Assembly (NCBI RefSeq): GCF_032362555.1
Contig: NC_083515.1
Span: 5,429,001 to 5,493,000, forward strand
DNA: 64,000 nucleotides
Source of the DNA: Amyelois transitella
Lineage: Eukaryota > Arthropoda > Insecta > Lepidoptera > Pyralidae
Direction: 5' to 3'
Shown: positions 34,636 through 48,670 of the stretch, one piece after another
Layout of the letters: each line of letters opens with the position of its first letter
Position numbering within the stretch: the stretch's first letter is position 1
Position numbers and translations under genes: made by a program
The notes under the pieces: generated by a model
What the model was told of the DNA's origin: nothing
Databases searched by the model: none
The model's input: only the letters and a program-made list of their open reading frames with translations

Positions 34636-37600
34636 TCAATGGAGAGTGGAGTTGGTCCTTCGTGCGGCGCGCCGTAGCACGTGGGGCTGAAGCGCTGCGA
34701 ACCCACTCTCTGGTATGCGTAGTACCCGCACGTTAATCTGGAAAAAATACATACACTCACTAAATAGATACTTTCATCAAACCAAAGTCTTTACTTACCA
34801 AACTTTTGCGTGATTATCAGACAATGCACAGCCGAAACTACTGAACTCGGCCACGGGAAACAGAAATTGGAACCAAGTTAGAGTTTCGAGACGTGGAAAA
34901 ACTAAGAAAAGTTTCTGCAATCCGGGAAAGGGAAAGGGAGAATCAGGTATTTGCGATTTAGGCAAGCCGCGATATCTGAAAGACGGTTAGATGCAATCAT
35001 CGTCCTGGCACTGGCGTTTGATTGATGTTTCATGGGATAAAAAGGTAATAAAGTGGAAATTTACTTGTAGTATTTCACATGGCAATGTTGTTATTTAGTA
35101 AATTTGCTATTTGGAATTGGAGAAATTAAATACGGCGAATAGAGGTTTTCCTCGTTGTTCTCGAGAGAGTCTCGTTGTCAGTGTCCTCTTTTACTAAATT
35201 ATATTATATAAATGTTATTTCGAGTTCATAGCATGAATTTATTACGACAAAATAACAACTTACTTCATGTTTGGACACGGATCTGCGGAAGAACTTGTGG
35301 AACCGCGTGGAGAGCGCCCACACGGCGCCGTTGTCGCGCTCGGCCCACCGGACCTCCGCGCAAAACTGCAGCTTCTCGGCGTCCATGGCTAACAACCTGA
35401 AATCAATATAGTTTTCACTTGAGACTAGGCAATAAAGGTAGATAAGTGTGTATTTATTTTCAGTCTCTTCAAGATTAATCGGCTCTGCCTACCCCGTAAG
35501 GCAAAAAGACGACGTATGTATGTATGTAAGTATGTTATTATATTAAGCAAAAACGGCTTTAGATGGAACAAATGATTTGGCGTGAAACGATAGCATTTTT
35601 AAGCATCTAAAATGTGGGTACCTATATAGAATCAAAACTAAGTAGATATACATGGTAAAAAAACAAATCTGCGAGAGCGAGCGAGATATTTACAAACATT
35701 TTTTTAAGCAAAAACTAGCTTAAAGTTCACTTGATTTTATTCTTTCTTTATTTCAGATCGAGATGCAATGGACACAGATATTTGATTGAAAATCACCAAT
35801 GGTATTGAATAACATTGGCAGCCTTGACCGGATGTTGAAACTTTTTATTTCATTATTATCAAACCCAGTTTCTGAATGAACTTTACATTTATCATTCTGT
35901 TTAGATTGAAATACATTAATCCGTTACATAACTTCACATTTCTCATAAAAAATTTCAAGAAGTCATTTGCATACACGAGGAAGCCTCCTTATGCCACCAC
36001 CTCCTTTAAATAGATAGGTGATTATTATATATCCCTTCTTTCTCGGAGGGGGTAGGCAGCAAGATTGCTTCATAATTCAATATTTTCATGCAAACATGTC
36101 AAAAGGCCTTTCCACCTGACTATAAAATGATTATCTCACTTGTGTGTATTGGCTAGTGGGTTCCATGCGGCAATGGCTGTCTCAGTGATTGGGCTGAAGA
36201 TGATGGTGTCGTCACGGGGATCCACAGCTATGCCCAGGCCCTGAGACGACTTGCGGCCCACCAGGTTTACGGGTAAGTCAGCGCCCTCTGCTGGTGGACC
36301 TGACGCTAGCACGGCCGTTGATACACTGAAAAGTCTGAAGATAAAACGAATGTTACATGTGAGTTTCAATAAAGTATTGGGTTTCACAAAGCATATTAAT
36401 AGGTATTATTTGTATCGGGTTCTAATCTTCATCCCTGTCCCAACTCAGGGCAGTAGGTAGTTCCCCATGCATGTTCCTTGACTTACCTCAATTTAGATTT
36501 GGGTGAGTCGACTTATTACATGAAACGACTCCCGTCTGTCTGACTTCCTTAAGCCTATTATAAGGTGAACGTAAACCTCTTTGAATCAAGATTGTTGCAT
36601 TACGCCCTATACAATCCATGGAAAAAATGGTCCTATTCTATACCTAGTGCCGACACAATTTTATATTTATTTATTTATTTATTTATGTACACAAAATTAT
36701 ATACAGAAGCATTTATTACAGTAATTCTAGTACAAAGGTGCTACTTATTTCAAAAGAAATCTCTTCCAGTAGACCCATGAGAGGAGAGATTAATTTTGGA
36801 GCGGTATGGCGTGTGCATAAATAACGTTTAACATATTTAACTAAACATACATGCTAATACTTACATAATTAAACATGGAACAATTAAATAAATGACAGTA
36901 CTAAACTACATAAACATACCAATATATATATATATATAATATAATATAAGTCTATTTGGAGAGATAATAGTCTTTAACTCGTCGTTTGAATGAAGTAAGA
37001 GTTTGGGAATCGCGAATATCATGCGGTAAGGAATTCCACAGTCGTACAGCATGAGCAGAGAAGGAAAAAGAGTAGAAGGAAGGAAGGAAGAGTAGAGTTA
37101 TATTTACCTGTCGGTAGCTAACGGTTGGTAGTAAAGAAGTCCTTGCGTTGGAGAATGTGCCAAACCCACGATGCCATCCATGAGAGTAAACCTCTCACCT
37201 CCGATGTCATATTCCCCAAGGTCAGGGTCTGGGTACATGGAGGCATGGGTCACACGCCACGCGTTGTCGCGAAGACCATCGTACACGATGATGCCTGCAA
37301 TAGGAGATAAAACATAATTCGTATGGAAACGAGATGCGGATTCCCACGGCAATATGTAATGTGACCTACTATTCAGTCCTACTCATGTTGCTACGAGTAC
37401 CTTCGATGATGTTCAATAGTTTTGTAATGCCGATAAATGTTACAAAATAAAGAACTACACTGGCCCTATCATATGTGCCAAGAAAGTTAATATTTAAAAT
37501 ACACGACTATTTTCTAATGAATCTAAAAAAAATATATTACATTATAACCTACTTTACGACATTAAGTATGAGATGATTACGTTGTCCAAAAACTAGTTGC

Positions 37601-40600
37601 CAACATTTGGTCATTCAACATGGTTCATGATACGCACATTTTTCATGCAAACTCGTCCAACGTTATAATAGTTTATATTCGTTACGCAAAAACACAATTT
37701 CTTCAAATAGGCTGCATATCAATTTGATTAGTATTTAGTTGGCAGCAAATTGCGTAACTTTACGAAGAAACCTTTGTTTTATGCATGGTTTGCAGTGTTG
37801 GTCGACTTGAGATCACGAGCATGGCTAAATATGAGTAAAGGTAAGGTTTTGTGAAAATAATTGTTTTTGTTTAAGGATGAAAGTATTTGCGAACATTCCC
37901 ACAGGTGCAAACCTCTGGATTGCTATCTCAGGCGTCGCGATTTAAATTGTCTTTGAGACTCCATATTACATGCGCCAAGATGTATATTTAAAAAATTAGA
38001 AAAGTAATTTAGACTGACTTGTCAACAGGTAAGATAAGATCTATCTACTTGACATGCTAACACAAAACATTGAATAGGCTGGCACGTTATAATAAGCATG
38101 AGAACTGTATGTATCTTGTTTCTCATTAAGGCAGTGTTGCATAACTGTTCTTTAATAGAAATGTATCTACGTACTCATAACAGTCAGAGACAAAAGTCAA
38201 TCATTTAAATTTATAAGCATTAAAAGGTTCAAATATCAATAAATCATCAACCAATATGTTACTAACGTTTACCTAACTGAAACTAGATACTTGACGATGG
38301 GAACTTAAATCAGGCGTAGAACACCTACAGATGATTCGCCCACATTTCTACTAGAACATTAGTATTTGAAAATGCGTAAACAAGACTATTTATAACACTA
38401 CACAGACGGTGCATAAATCACAATTATAAATAAAAACAAATAAGATTTGGTACTTATCTCTTTTTAAGATTGATAAACTCTGCGAAAGTCTTGAAATGTA
38501 AGAAAAATTTTGAATTATCTACCTGGAGCCACAGTGTCACTGATGTAGGCGAAGATGTTGTCGCAGGTAGCGTGACGATTAGTGGGGGATCTGGTATCGT
38601 CCAGCACAATGTTGGTAAGCAACGAGGCCGGACGGAGAAGCTCCCGAGGGAAGTAGACGCTTCTCACCTGGAACACGAATTCATACAAAGATTTGTAATA
38701 AAAATCATAAAGTAATTTGGCTTGTTTACGGTAAAACACTTAAGCGTGCCCTTAGAATAGGACCACTACATCCTTTTCCCATGGATATCGTAAAAAGTAA
38801 CTGAGAGAATAGGCACATTCATCAAGTGCAGTTTCTTACATGATGATAGAGGTATACCTAAGGCTTCTCTACAAAGGTTACGGTGGTTAGATGGGAGTCG
38901 CTGCATGTATAAACCTGACTTACAGAATAATAGTCAAAGGGCGCACTCTGGGCCCCTCTCTAGATAGGCGAAGATGTAATAAAGACAAGGACAGGACGCC
39001 GGGACAAAGAACTGCGTGTAGAGTGTGAAACAAGTTTTGTCTTTTAGGTTTGCATATTGCTTAAGTATATATTTAAGAATATGATAAATGATAATTAATG
39101 AAAATGTTAAAGAAGTGAGTATGATTTTTATTTGGAAAACTAAAGAAGTTAGGAAAAGACGATTATGAGCCAAATAATAAATGAATAATAACTTAATAAT
39201 AAATAATAATTAATAATAAATGTTAAATTCACGTTACATACACACGTGTACACACTCACGTACATACATCACGTCTTTACCCCTTACGGCAGTCACCATT
39301 CTCGTGGGCTATAAATCATACCTAATCATTTATTTGTTGAATATAGATCTTAAGACTTAAGTATTGTGTTATAATCGTGTTATTATGTTATACAAACAAT
39401 GTATTCGGTAAGTATTTTAATGCAATACATAAATATAATCTGTAATAATATGAGCAAATATACCTACTGTTGTCGCGTAGTTTTAGCCAGGGAGGTTTGA
39501 CAGAGATGAAAATATGTATATGAACTCCTTATATAATACATCGTACATTGTTTAATGCCAATTAGATCGTCAGAACTGCACTCAAGAAAGAAAATCGTAC
39601 TACTCGTTACAACAGAAAAACATTTCTATTTTTGTGTGTAACGAATCATCTCAAAGACGGATTTTAACGAAATTTAGCACACAAATAGACTATACATTCA
39701 AGAGTATCATAAGTAAGCTTCTTTTATTCTCTCGAAGCCGACGTATTTGACATATTGATAACTTCATAGCTCTAAGCTCAATGTCATAGAGCAAAGGCAC
39801 GCCTCTTCGAGTGATTTATATAGATGTAAACTTTAACCAGGCCACCCACAATAACGGTATGGACTTGGACAATTGCGGCAGCCATGGCCGGGCCACACCC
39901 TTTCACAAACAACGGCCTCGGCAGTCAACTGTTAATAGGCAGTTTGATTAGCTTTACAAAGATATCTATTATAATCTTCTTATCAGAGCAGCGATTCTAA
40001 ATGACAGTTTAGATCTAAAAAACGCCTGGTAGTAAGAAGTGTAAAGAAGACTCAAGGATAATAGAAGCTGGTTCTAAATTTAACTATTTATTTTGATACC
40101 ATTACCAAACTTAGTTATTATTATTTTTTTAAATATCCAAAAGTACTCATCAGTCCAGATGTACATATTAAAACAATTTTATTTCTGCCTTGATATTGAT
40201 GATTCCTCAGCTAAATAAGTAATACTTATCACTTAATTTAATTAGTTGTAATGATTTTATTTATAGGGACTTTTGGTGCCTGATCTATCAATTACTTTAC
40301 CTTTAAACATTTTATTTAGAACACCTTTTTAACAGCAATTTCGTATAGTCGTAAAATTTAATCAAAAACAAAAATTTAGAACAAGAACCTGAAGATAAAA
40401 TTAATTAAACCAGTTTAAAGCACGACTTAGCTGTCCAAGGCGAGCTTACTTAGACGTTTCATAACTTCGCAAACCTTTATTGTTTGTAGATAAGACCATG
40501 TCCTATCTTGAAGAACATTTCGTAACTTCGAGCAGCCTTCCTGTTGTGTAAGTGTCTGATGTTAGTTATTGTAAGTCGGGTTGCCTTTACACTAACTTAG

Positions 40601-43600
40601 TACTATATTAACACACAAACTTTACACATTGCATTACTGTTTCCCCTTAAAAGTCGAAATAGTATGTTCATAAATTTTTGCGAAGAAAAAAACTAATGCA
40701 CATAAAACAGTGTATTCTTTTACAGTACACACACAAGTACACAGCACAATTTGTGCAAACATTTTATAGACTGGATTATTTATATATGTATCTGGTACCT
40801 CCCTTCTGTTATACTTACCATACCATACCCATCCACCTAAACAACTAAAATAAAATATCCAATATAAATTATATGTATTTGCAAGATATTGACAATTTAC
40901 ATGTCGTTTCATTATGTTGGTAATTTATGATTATGAGTCATTTACCCCATACCTCCAGGTAATAAACGCTGGGCTGTTATTAAGTATAATGATTGTTGAC
41001 TTGTAAGTGTTTGTTCAATTGTGTACTCATTAACCTATTAAGTTGAGGTGAATGTGGAATATTGAATTATTAGACGACCATAAAAATATTAGCAACCTTA
41101 AACACATACATACACATGGTCACGTCTATATCCCTTGCGGGGTAGACAGAGCCAACAGTCTTGAAAAGACTGAAGGGCCACATTCAGCTATTTGGCTTAA
41201 TGATAGAATTGAGATTCAAATAGTGACAGGTTGCTAGCCCATCGCCTAAAAAACAATCCCAAGTTTGTAAGCCTATCCCTTAGGCGCCTTTCACGACATC
41301 CACGGGAAAGAGATGGAGTGGTCCTATTCTTTTTTGTATTGGTGCCGGGAACCACACGGCAAAACAACACATGATGTTGTTAAAATAAGAATTAGGTACA
41401 GTTATTATTTTTTATCGTCAATTATTAGTATAAAACTCTTTCATTACTGAGGGCCTGAGTGACTGGCAAAAAAGTACAGCCGAAAATACTGAGGGGAAAA
41501 AGTTGAAATTTGGATATAATGGTTTCTCAGTAGGGGAGCACAAGGAGAAGATTATTTTTTTCCCGGGAAAATTAAACATTTCTTTATGAAAAACGGTAAT
41601 CAATAGGATTTTTCATTTTAGCGGCGGAGCCGCGGGCGTCTTATAGGGTTTATAAGATAATAGAGTATATCCAAAATTGTTGTTATATTTTTTATGTCGA
41701 ACTCTTTATTATTATCACTAAGGGCGGATCTCATTAATGAAGCATTGTTTATGTTCAGTTACGGAAACTTAATGAATTAGCGACCGTGAACGAGTCAAGA
41801 CCGTTTTTTGGTCTTGAGTTGCGGTGAGAGAAATACTTTATGATGGTTTATTTCGAAATAACACGTGGGATGTAAGTGTACCTACTTACACCGGTTGCAT
41901 GATATATTCATGCATCCGGTGGATATCATCAGTATGGTACGGTATGGTACCTACATGGTACCATATAAATTTGGCCCGTGTGTAGAACCAATATGTAGAA
42001 CAAGAAAACTTTTTATTAACTTCATCAGGACTAATCATCTTCTAGCTTTTAGCCTCTAAGCCGTTATAAATTTTTAAATTAATTATTTATTAATTTTTTA
42101 CATAGCATTTTACTTTTAACATTATGCAAGCACAAATATTTCCCAATATTCGCAACGTCCCGTGTGGTTCCCGTCACCAATAGAAAAAGGAATAGGACCA
42201 CTCCATCCCTTTTTCATGGATGTCGTAAAAGGCGATTAAAGGATAGGCTTATAAACTTGGGATTATTCTTTTAAGCGACGGGCTAGCAAACTGTCACTAT
42301 ATCAAGCTCAATTCTGTCACTAAGCCAAACAGCTGAAAGTGAGTGATCGTTATCAGTATTTTCAAGACTGTTGTCTCTGTTTACTCCACAAAGGATATAG
42401 ACATGATTTTATGTTTGTATGTATGTTCGCCGCTTTCCGTTGTGGTTTTCTAAATAAGTACAGACAATTAATAACGGATGTTAATCTAAAGTATCAATAA
42501 ATGAATTATCTGGAACCCAAACTGCCTAGTTTTTCCTATAAAGCATAACAAACTTATTACCAACTGTTTTATTGTTAAGTTGTATAGCTTCATAAATACA
42601 ATAAATCCTTTTTATTTTCATACCTATAAAACATATCAAAAGATTAGTCTTGAATAATAGAGTAGTTTCTAATTCGCAACAGATAAGTATTGGAAATCAA
42701 TATTATATCCTAACCGAAATATTTTACAACAAAGGTTAGGTAGGTACTAATTTTATTCTAAGCGGATCCCATAGAAATTATTATTATTTTTTCTTCTTTC
42801 TCCTGACGTAAAGTCCTGGTTATATCCTCTCTGCAGAAAACTTGTAGGTACGCCCATAAACCGTGATCCTGAATTGGGTAAGTCAGGTTTTATACGACAC
42901 GACTTCAGTCTAACCACCGTAATCTTTCCAGGGGAACCTCATCTATATAGGATTAGATTGGATTGGAAAAAATAATACCTAGAAGAATACATGCTAATCC
43001 AATCAGCAATACCGCTATGATATAACAGAGAATTATTAAAAGATAATTTCGTGGTAATGTGAAAAATAGAATGACTTGGGATTCTTTTTTAGGCGATGGG
43101 CTAGCAACCTGTCACTATTTGAATCTCAATTCTATCATTAAGCCAAATAGCTGTGCGTGGCCTATCAGTCTTTTCAAGACTGTTGGCTCTGTCTACTCCA
43201 CAAGGGATATAGACGACGACTATATATATGTATGTAGAATGACGGACTCAACAGAAGCCTCTCTTTCAGTCTATGCGGCACTCACCAATCTGTCTGTTGC
43301 CATATCGAAGATGAGGATTTTCGGCGGGCAGACCCGGCGGAAGTCGTCGATGCTGGTGATGACGCCGGCGTCCAGCACCCATAGTCGGTTGCAGCGGTCG
43401 GCTCGTATGCGGTACACCGACACAAGGCCGGTGCAGTTGATGTCTCCGCGGCCGGCGGTGTGCCAGGACCAGTCGGGGTATGCCTGATAACAAATTTTTT
43501 GAAGTCGTTATTTTTTTTTTAACAACTTTAGTTCACAGCCATAGTGAACAACCAGTGTTCGCCATGTCTTTTCGCAAATCCTGTGATTATAAAAAAAAAA

Positions 43601-46600
43601 TTAAAAGAAGTAAAGTTTATTTTACTTTGCTTTCTTTTAACCATAAAAATGGATTTACATGCAGGTGCTTAGGACGGGTGCTAAGGGTTTTCTATTTACC
43701 TACCACGGACAAAACTGTAGCGGGCCCCTAGTTGAATTTTTTTTTATTTTGATTATGTTGTTATGTTGCGTTAATCAAATTCAAAAAATTCAAATTCAAA
43801 TTCAAAATTTTTATTCATTATTATAGGATACTACATATCGCTTAATAATTGTAAAAACGTTTGGTTTCACAACATTGGTTGACGTCAAATAAATAACTTG
43901 AAACTAAGTTTACTGCCGCCTCCAAGGCGTCAGTGCAGAAGAAGCGGTAACATACTGCAATCATATTCTTTAGTTCTCATGAATAATAAAAATAGGGTTA
44001 ACATGTTGTGCCGTGTGATTCCTCACTCCAATGGAAAAAAGAATAGGACTTCTCCATACCTTTTCCATGGATGGATAATATTCAAAAGTTTATTATGGGA
44101 TAAGCTTTTAAATTTGGGATTCTTCGTTTATAGGCGATGGGCTAGCAACCTGTCACTATTTGGATCTCAACTCCATCTTTACGCCAAACAGCTAACGTGG
44201 CCCATCAGTCTATTTTAAGACTGTTGGCTCTGTCTACCTAGCAAAGTATATAGACGTAATTATATGTATGTATGTCAGGTTAGATTAGAAATATATTTTA
44301 GTACGACAACTCCATAAGTAGGTTAATATTGAATTCACTTCCAAACCTTCGATTATAGCTGTATTAATACACTATAATCGAAGATAAATCGAATTCTGTA
44401 CTAATAAATAAATGCGTAAGTGACAGTAAAATATATCTAGTATCAAACTGACTTAATTTTAAAAGTAGCAAAATTGTCACTTATATATTAAGAATACTTA
44501 TTCTTTTAATTTATATTTAATAATTCAAGCAGTGTGGTATTTCTTACAAAAACTTGTTTCAGTATTTAAGGAGAGCTCAATAAAATTGACCATATCTACA
44601 TTTTAGATTCTTACATGTCCATGTTCGTCGGAAGTACAGGTATAATGCCACATTTGGTAATTCATGTCATGTCACTGTTTCTAGTTACCGTCGTTTGTAA
44701 GTGCATATATACATACATACATATAATTACGTCCATATTTCTTACTGGGTAGAGAGAGTTAGTGCAGCGGGCAATTTTAGATACGAGTATTCTATGAAGA
44801 CTGTCATCCTTCTTTTAACTTCTGGTGTAAATCCTGGAGAGGAGACCGAAATGTGCCTTTTGAAACTGGAAACGCCTTCTGGAACTGTAATTGTCCCATT
44901 TTAATTCTAACTTATTTATTTCCGCTTATTAAAACGGATAAAGTACCTCTTATAATATTTGGCAAAGAATTCTTAGAAAGCAAAATAAAATATCCTAGCC
45001 TTCATTTTAAATAAACAAATAAGTTGTATGTATGTTAATATTTTTAAGTACGACATTATTTTTATAGTGTAACGATTGATAATCATTAAATATTCAATGA
45101 ATAGCATGCATTTCCAATCGAGCATACAAATAACTTTTAGGACAAAGAATAAAGAGTATTTTTATAACACTCCAAAGGTCAAAAGAGACACTTAAATTGA
45201 ATGAATTTGTAAAATCACACAATAATATTTTATTAACCGTGTATTTTCTGACTGTCTAGTAGTCTAAATATGATCCCTTCATCCCCTCCATCATGTGAAA
45301 GACCTAAAGCCAAAAAAATGATCTCTTTATTTGGAACCTTTTTGATATATTGAGCATTAACCTTAATTTAAAAACCTAGACCACCTACAATTTACTACAT
45401 ACTATTTTAGACAAATAATATGTTCACATTTGCTAAATACCTATTATATAGTAACAAGCGCTAAAAGAGCAAAAAATTAACATGACGGCGATTGTCGCAG
45501 GGCGAATTCTGATTGAGTCCGCCTATCAAGGCCAGCATACAGATTGTTCAAATTGCTTGTCTGCCTGCCCTTCACGCTTTCGCGTGTCTGTGCCGCCTTC
45601 ATGTCGTAGACATGTTATTCAGCAAATATATTAAACCTACATGACAGTAATTTTATTTGTCTGTGATTATGATAACGATATACAACGTAGATCAGATACC
45701 TATTTAAAGAAATTAATCTTTCATTAATCCATACTTAAAGAAATATAACTACTTTTTACCAAGATGTTCGTAAGCAATTCCACAAGCAAGCGCTTGTCAT
45801 AAATAAATATAGAAGGGAAACTAACTTCGCGCCAACTACTTCCTAGTCAACAAAGCGCGGAATTCTAAAAGCTTAGCTATTAAATTAGATAATACGTACC
45901 CAAGAACTGGTATTCTAAAGCACAAAATGCACTTTCAAAGTGCATACTTGTAGAAACTTGAAAGTGGACTGCCGTCACCTTGCATGCAATTTTCAATGAA
46001 AAACGAAGACTATTCCAAATACAAAAAGTATAAGTAAAAGTAAAAAATATTTATTCAATGAACAATTATATTAAAGAGTAAAAGTATAAAAGTACATAGA
46101 GGGTAGTGTTCCCGAAAGGAGGTACCCCCTCAGCATAATGCTAGCTGTAAACAACATGCTCCACAGCCAGCGCTGATCATGTCGCTGATGTTGACATCAC
46201 ATACACTCGTACAAAATAGCGACAAAGTAGAGACATCCCTTTTACTTCTACGTAGGCATTGATCTTCTTTGTTAAATTAAGGTTTGAAAATGTGTCAAAT
46301 ACTGTACAATTTTTTTGGTCATTTTGATGAAGTCGCAGGGAATCAGGGATTTCTTCCAGTCAACCAGGTAACTCAAAAAAAGTTTGTGTTTGTATCAACA
46401 TTCATACATTCTGTGCTTGATCTCCTTCAAAGCCAATTCAGGACCAACTTTCCCTAGCACTTGGCATTAGTGCAATTGCAATTCTTGCATTTTTCTTATT
46501 AACTAATCGTTGTAACTTGCCCTTAGTCATCTGATGGTGATGTTTGTTTTTATTTTTTAGACTCCCGACGGTAACAGAGGTGTGTTATAAGTTTGACGTG

Positions 46601-48660
46601 TATGTGTCTGTCTGTTTATTTTTGGTATCATAGCTCACGAACGGATAAAACTATCTGAATTTTAATTTTGTCCATTGTATAATAGTTTTTTTTTTATTAT
46701 TATTAGAGGTGATAAAACATGTCAAAATCGGTTGAGCTGTTCAAAAGTTGTGGGAGTTGAAAGAGGTGAAGTAAGACCGAATGTCAGCGAATATACTCGA
46801 GTGAAAGCGCACTGATAGAGAATATTGATGATTTAATCGAGGGTGTTTTAGCTTAACCCCTGATGCAAAAAAGAGATGTGTTATAAGTGCCTGTGTGCGT
46901 CTGTTTGTGTGTGTGAGTTCACTGAAAGAAAATATATATATCAAGAATGTCCAAAATTCGACTACAAAATTTTCGTCTGGACAGGACTTGTAAATACTTT
47001 AATCAATACATTATTCAAGTATTTTTTTAGTTTATATACAGTTTTTTCATACATGTTCACCTAACATATCTGTTAATAATGATTATTCTTCAGAAACAAT
47101 TTTAACATTTTTTGTGTGATTATGTCAGTGCAACGTAATCATAGTAAATTAGCTGGACATTAAATCAAATGGCTAGTTATATAGCAGTTATCTTGTCGGA
47201 TCTAATTAATTACTTGTAGATCTCACTGTTACTCAATTCACACGTAAATTCTCATATTTTGTATCGAAGTAAAACAACAATGTATACGATAAACTAGGTC
47301 AGATACTGCGTGTGAATGATACAATCTTATTCTAGTACTTCTATTAGACATGAAGGTTTGTCCTCTTGTGAATTAATATTTACTCAATTTTAACTTTATA
47401 TAAAAGATCGCCATAATTTTCTCGAATTTTCCCGATTCTTAGTTTCTGACTTAAAAGCTGACGGTTTGCTAAAGACACTATCAATATATTTAGAGACACT
47501 GACTGTATGTTGACCAAAAACGATGACCCGTATACCTAGCTTATTTAGGATTTGATCAACTTTTGTGGAATTTTGTTTACAGTAAAATAGCCAGGTTTTT
47601 ATCTCTACGCTTTAATAAATATAAGTTTATATACCTATGCATGAGTAGAACTTTGAAGTAAATCGCAATAATTCGAGGACGTCGCTTGGCAAATCACGAC
47701 TGTCTTAAATACCAGGACTGATCGATTTCTCGCCACTTTTAAATGGTATAACTTAAGAAGTTATTTATATAAGTTTATTTTACGATTGGTTAAGTACAAG
47801 AATGGGCATAATATTTTTATGGGAATATATGTTTTTGAGCGTTGATAACTCCATTTTTTGATCGTGTCTACTGCTTAATGATTATTCTGTAACATGTAAT
47901 TGTATTAAATCAATTCGACATAATTAAATAATAACAGAACAATATATATATATCAATTAACAATTTTGCATAATAATATAACATTAACTTCCTGATATAA
48001 ACTTCATATGAATAAAAAGGTAGGTATACTCAATATTGAATGAATGACATTGAATTATTACAGTCAGACAGTCGAATGTTAGATCGAATTTAAAGATTTA
48101 AATTAATCAGAGCAATTTAATTGACGTTGATACCAAGTGCAAATATAAAACTGGTTTATGCAACCCACCTATTTAACTTGTTACGAGGTTTATAATCATC
48201 TAAACTTTCTCGCGAGGCTTTATTCCTGTGGGAATTTCCACAACTAAAATAGCCCATGTTACTACTGAAGATCTAGTCGGTTAGACTGTGTTTTTAAAAT
48301 AACTTATAACATACAAAAACAAATCTATCCTCTTTGACAATATAAGTGTGAATGAAATAACAAAAACAAATATCGTATGGATTAATTTACCTGAAGAACA
48401 GGACTGACGCCCGGTGGCAAGCTACGAGGCACCCAGGCCATCGTGGCCGGAACTCCTGCCCTCAGACGCGGGATTCCCAGATAAATCTTATCCCAGCCAA
48501 TCTCTAGACCAGTGGGAACAGTATTTTCTGGCTGAAACTTCTCCAGCAGCACCGGGTCGGGGGGGAAGTCGAACTGAAGCAGGTTCCATTGGTTGACCAC
48601 TTCGAGTGTGGCGCTGGCGGCAGCTAGCCACGCGCAGAGGAACACAGCATGCTTCCCCAT
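34636..48660 (-). CDS. Yellow/MRJP-family protein, gene C (complete; yellow-e possible)
   Basis: Seven coding exons on the minus strand: 48660-48391, 43483-43286, 38667-38523, 37294-37108, 36334-36140, 35396-35264, 34737-34636 (TGA). Phases agree at every junction, giving 409 residues. Signal peptide MGKHAVFLCAWLAAASA, then NQWNLLQFDFP, IYLGIPRLRAGVPATMAWV, AYPDWSWH, CTGLVSVYRIRADRCNRLWV, CPPKILIFDMATDRLV, AYISDTVAPGIIVYDGL, WRVTHASMYPDPDLGEYDIGG, LMDGIVGLAHSP, and INVRVLRIPE in the last exon. An acceptor (TTACAG|GATA ATG) sits 4 nt before the start codon, so a non-coding first exon must lie upstream, possibly in one of the GC-rich islands at 58-60 kb. It is head-to-head with a yellow-g-like gene. 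From the usual insect cluster order I suggest yellow-e, but motif evidence for the subfamily is weak. Confidence 0.92.
35453..35535 (+). repeat. Tail fragment of the ~265-bp repeat
   Basis: 'tcagtctcttcaagattaat', then 'cggctctgcctaccccgtaa' and a tatgtatg tail. It lies just upstream, in transcript direction, of the 35396-35264 exon of yellow gene C. Confidence 0.65.
36430..36560. repeat. Retroelement-derived repeat block
   Basis: 'atccctgtcccaactcaggg' and 'aacgactcccgtctgtctga' belong to the same debris family as 5325-5455. In an intron of yellow gene C. Confidence 0.45.
36655..37080 (-). mobile_element. LINE 3' end next to an exon of yellow gene C
   Basis: Minus-strand frame from about 37076: FSFSAHAVRLWNSLPHDIRD, then SQTLTSFKRRVKDYYLSK and TAG at 36954-36952. 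'AVRLWNSLP..IR...S..SFK.R' is the usual C-terminal block of jockey/CR1-group LINE reverse transcriptases. The 3' end is a (TAAA)n run at 36661-36687. Only the last piece of the element is present. Its upstream edge is within about 30 bp of the exon 4 donor (37108) of yellow gene C. Confidence 0.8.
38744..38990 (+). repeat. 5' part of the ~265-bp repeat joined to LINE-like debris
   Basis: 'gaataggaccactacatcct ... cccatggatatcgtaaaaag' (38754-38800) is the repeat's left part, followed by a block (38870-38990) resembling 27690-27865. Lies in intron 2 of yellow gene C, upstream of the 38667-38523 exon. Confidence 0.6.
39238..39292 (-). repeat. Tail fragment of the ~265-bp repeat
   Basis: 'cgtacatacatcacgtcttt accccttacgg' in reverse orientation; only the 3' end is left. 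Confidence 0.5.
41104..41360 (-). repeat. Full-length ~265-bp repeat
   Basis: Well-preserved reverse copy from 'catacatacacatggtcacg' to 'ttggtgccgggaaccacacg'. In the 43286-38667 intron of yellow gene C. Confidence 0.87.
42157..42427 (+). repeat. Full-length ~265-bp repeat
   Basis: Starts 'gtcccgtgtggttcccgtca', keeps 'ggaccactccatcccttttt', 'agcgacgggctagcaaactg' and 'ggatatagacatgattttat', and ends in a tatgtatg tail. In the same intron of yellow gene C as the reverse copy at 41104-41360. Confidence 0.83.
43074..43240 (+). repeat. ~265-bp repeat, 5' truncated, beside exon 2 of yellow gene C
   Basis: Runs from 'gacttgggattcttttttag' to the tatgtatgt tail at about 43238. The donor of exon 2 (43286) is about 45 bp away. 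Confidence 0.8.
43760..43955 (-). mobile_element. LINE 3' untranslated end
   Basis: Reversed, it carries 'ccgcttcttctgcactgacg' and 'ccttggaggcgg', then a Lys/Asn-poor AT tail ending in (TTTGAA)n-like repeats. I recognise this as a common lepidopteran LINE tail. No reading frame remains. Confidence 0.55.
44007..44277 (+). repeat. Full-length ~265-bp repeat (diverged)
   Basis: 'gtgccgtgtgattcctcact' to 'tatatgtatgtatgt'. It has more substitutions than the other full copies. A second tail-only fragment (minus) lies at about 44705-44765. In intron 1 of yellow gene C. Confidence 0.78.
44280..48381. other. Large first coding intron of yellow gene C
   Basis: No exon recognised. It contains a LINE-like tail at about 46020-46165 ('aaagtaaaaaatatttattc ... 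cccgaaaggaggtaccccc') and a patch at 46565-46760 that resembles retroelement ends ('gctcacgaacggataaaact'). The rest is plain AT-rich sequence. Confidence 0.5.
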
Positions 48661-48663
48661 TAT

Positions 48664-48670
48664 CCTGTAA
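48664..48670 (-). other. Splice acceptor just upstream of the yellow gene C start codon
   Basis: Read on the minus strand: TTAATTACAG|GATAATGGGG. The pyrimidine-rich lead and AG 4 nt before the ATG show that the 5'UTR is split and that transcription starts further upstream (higher coordinates). Confidence 0.6.

Noticed and set aside
43059-43487. 142-codon plus-strand open frame
   Set aside because: Made of a repeat tail fused to the antisense of yellow gene C exon 2.
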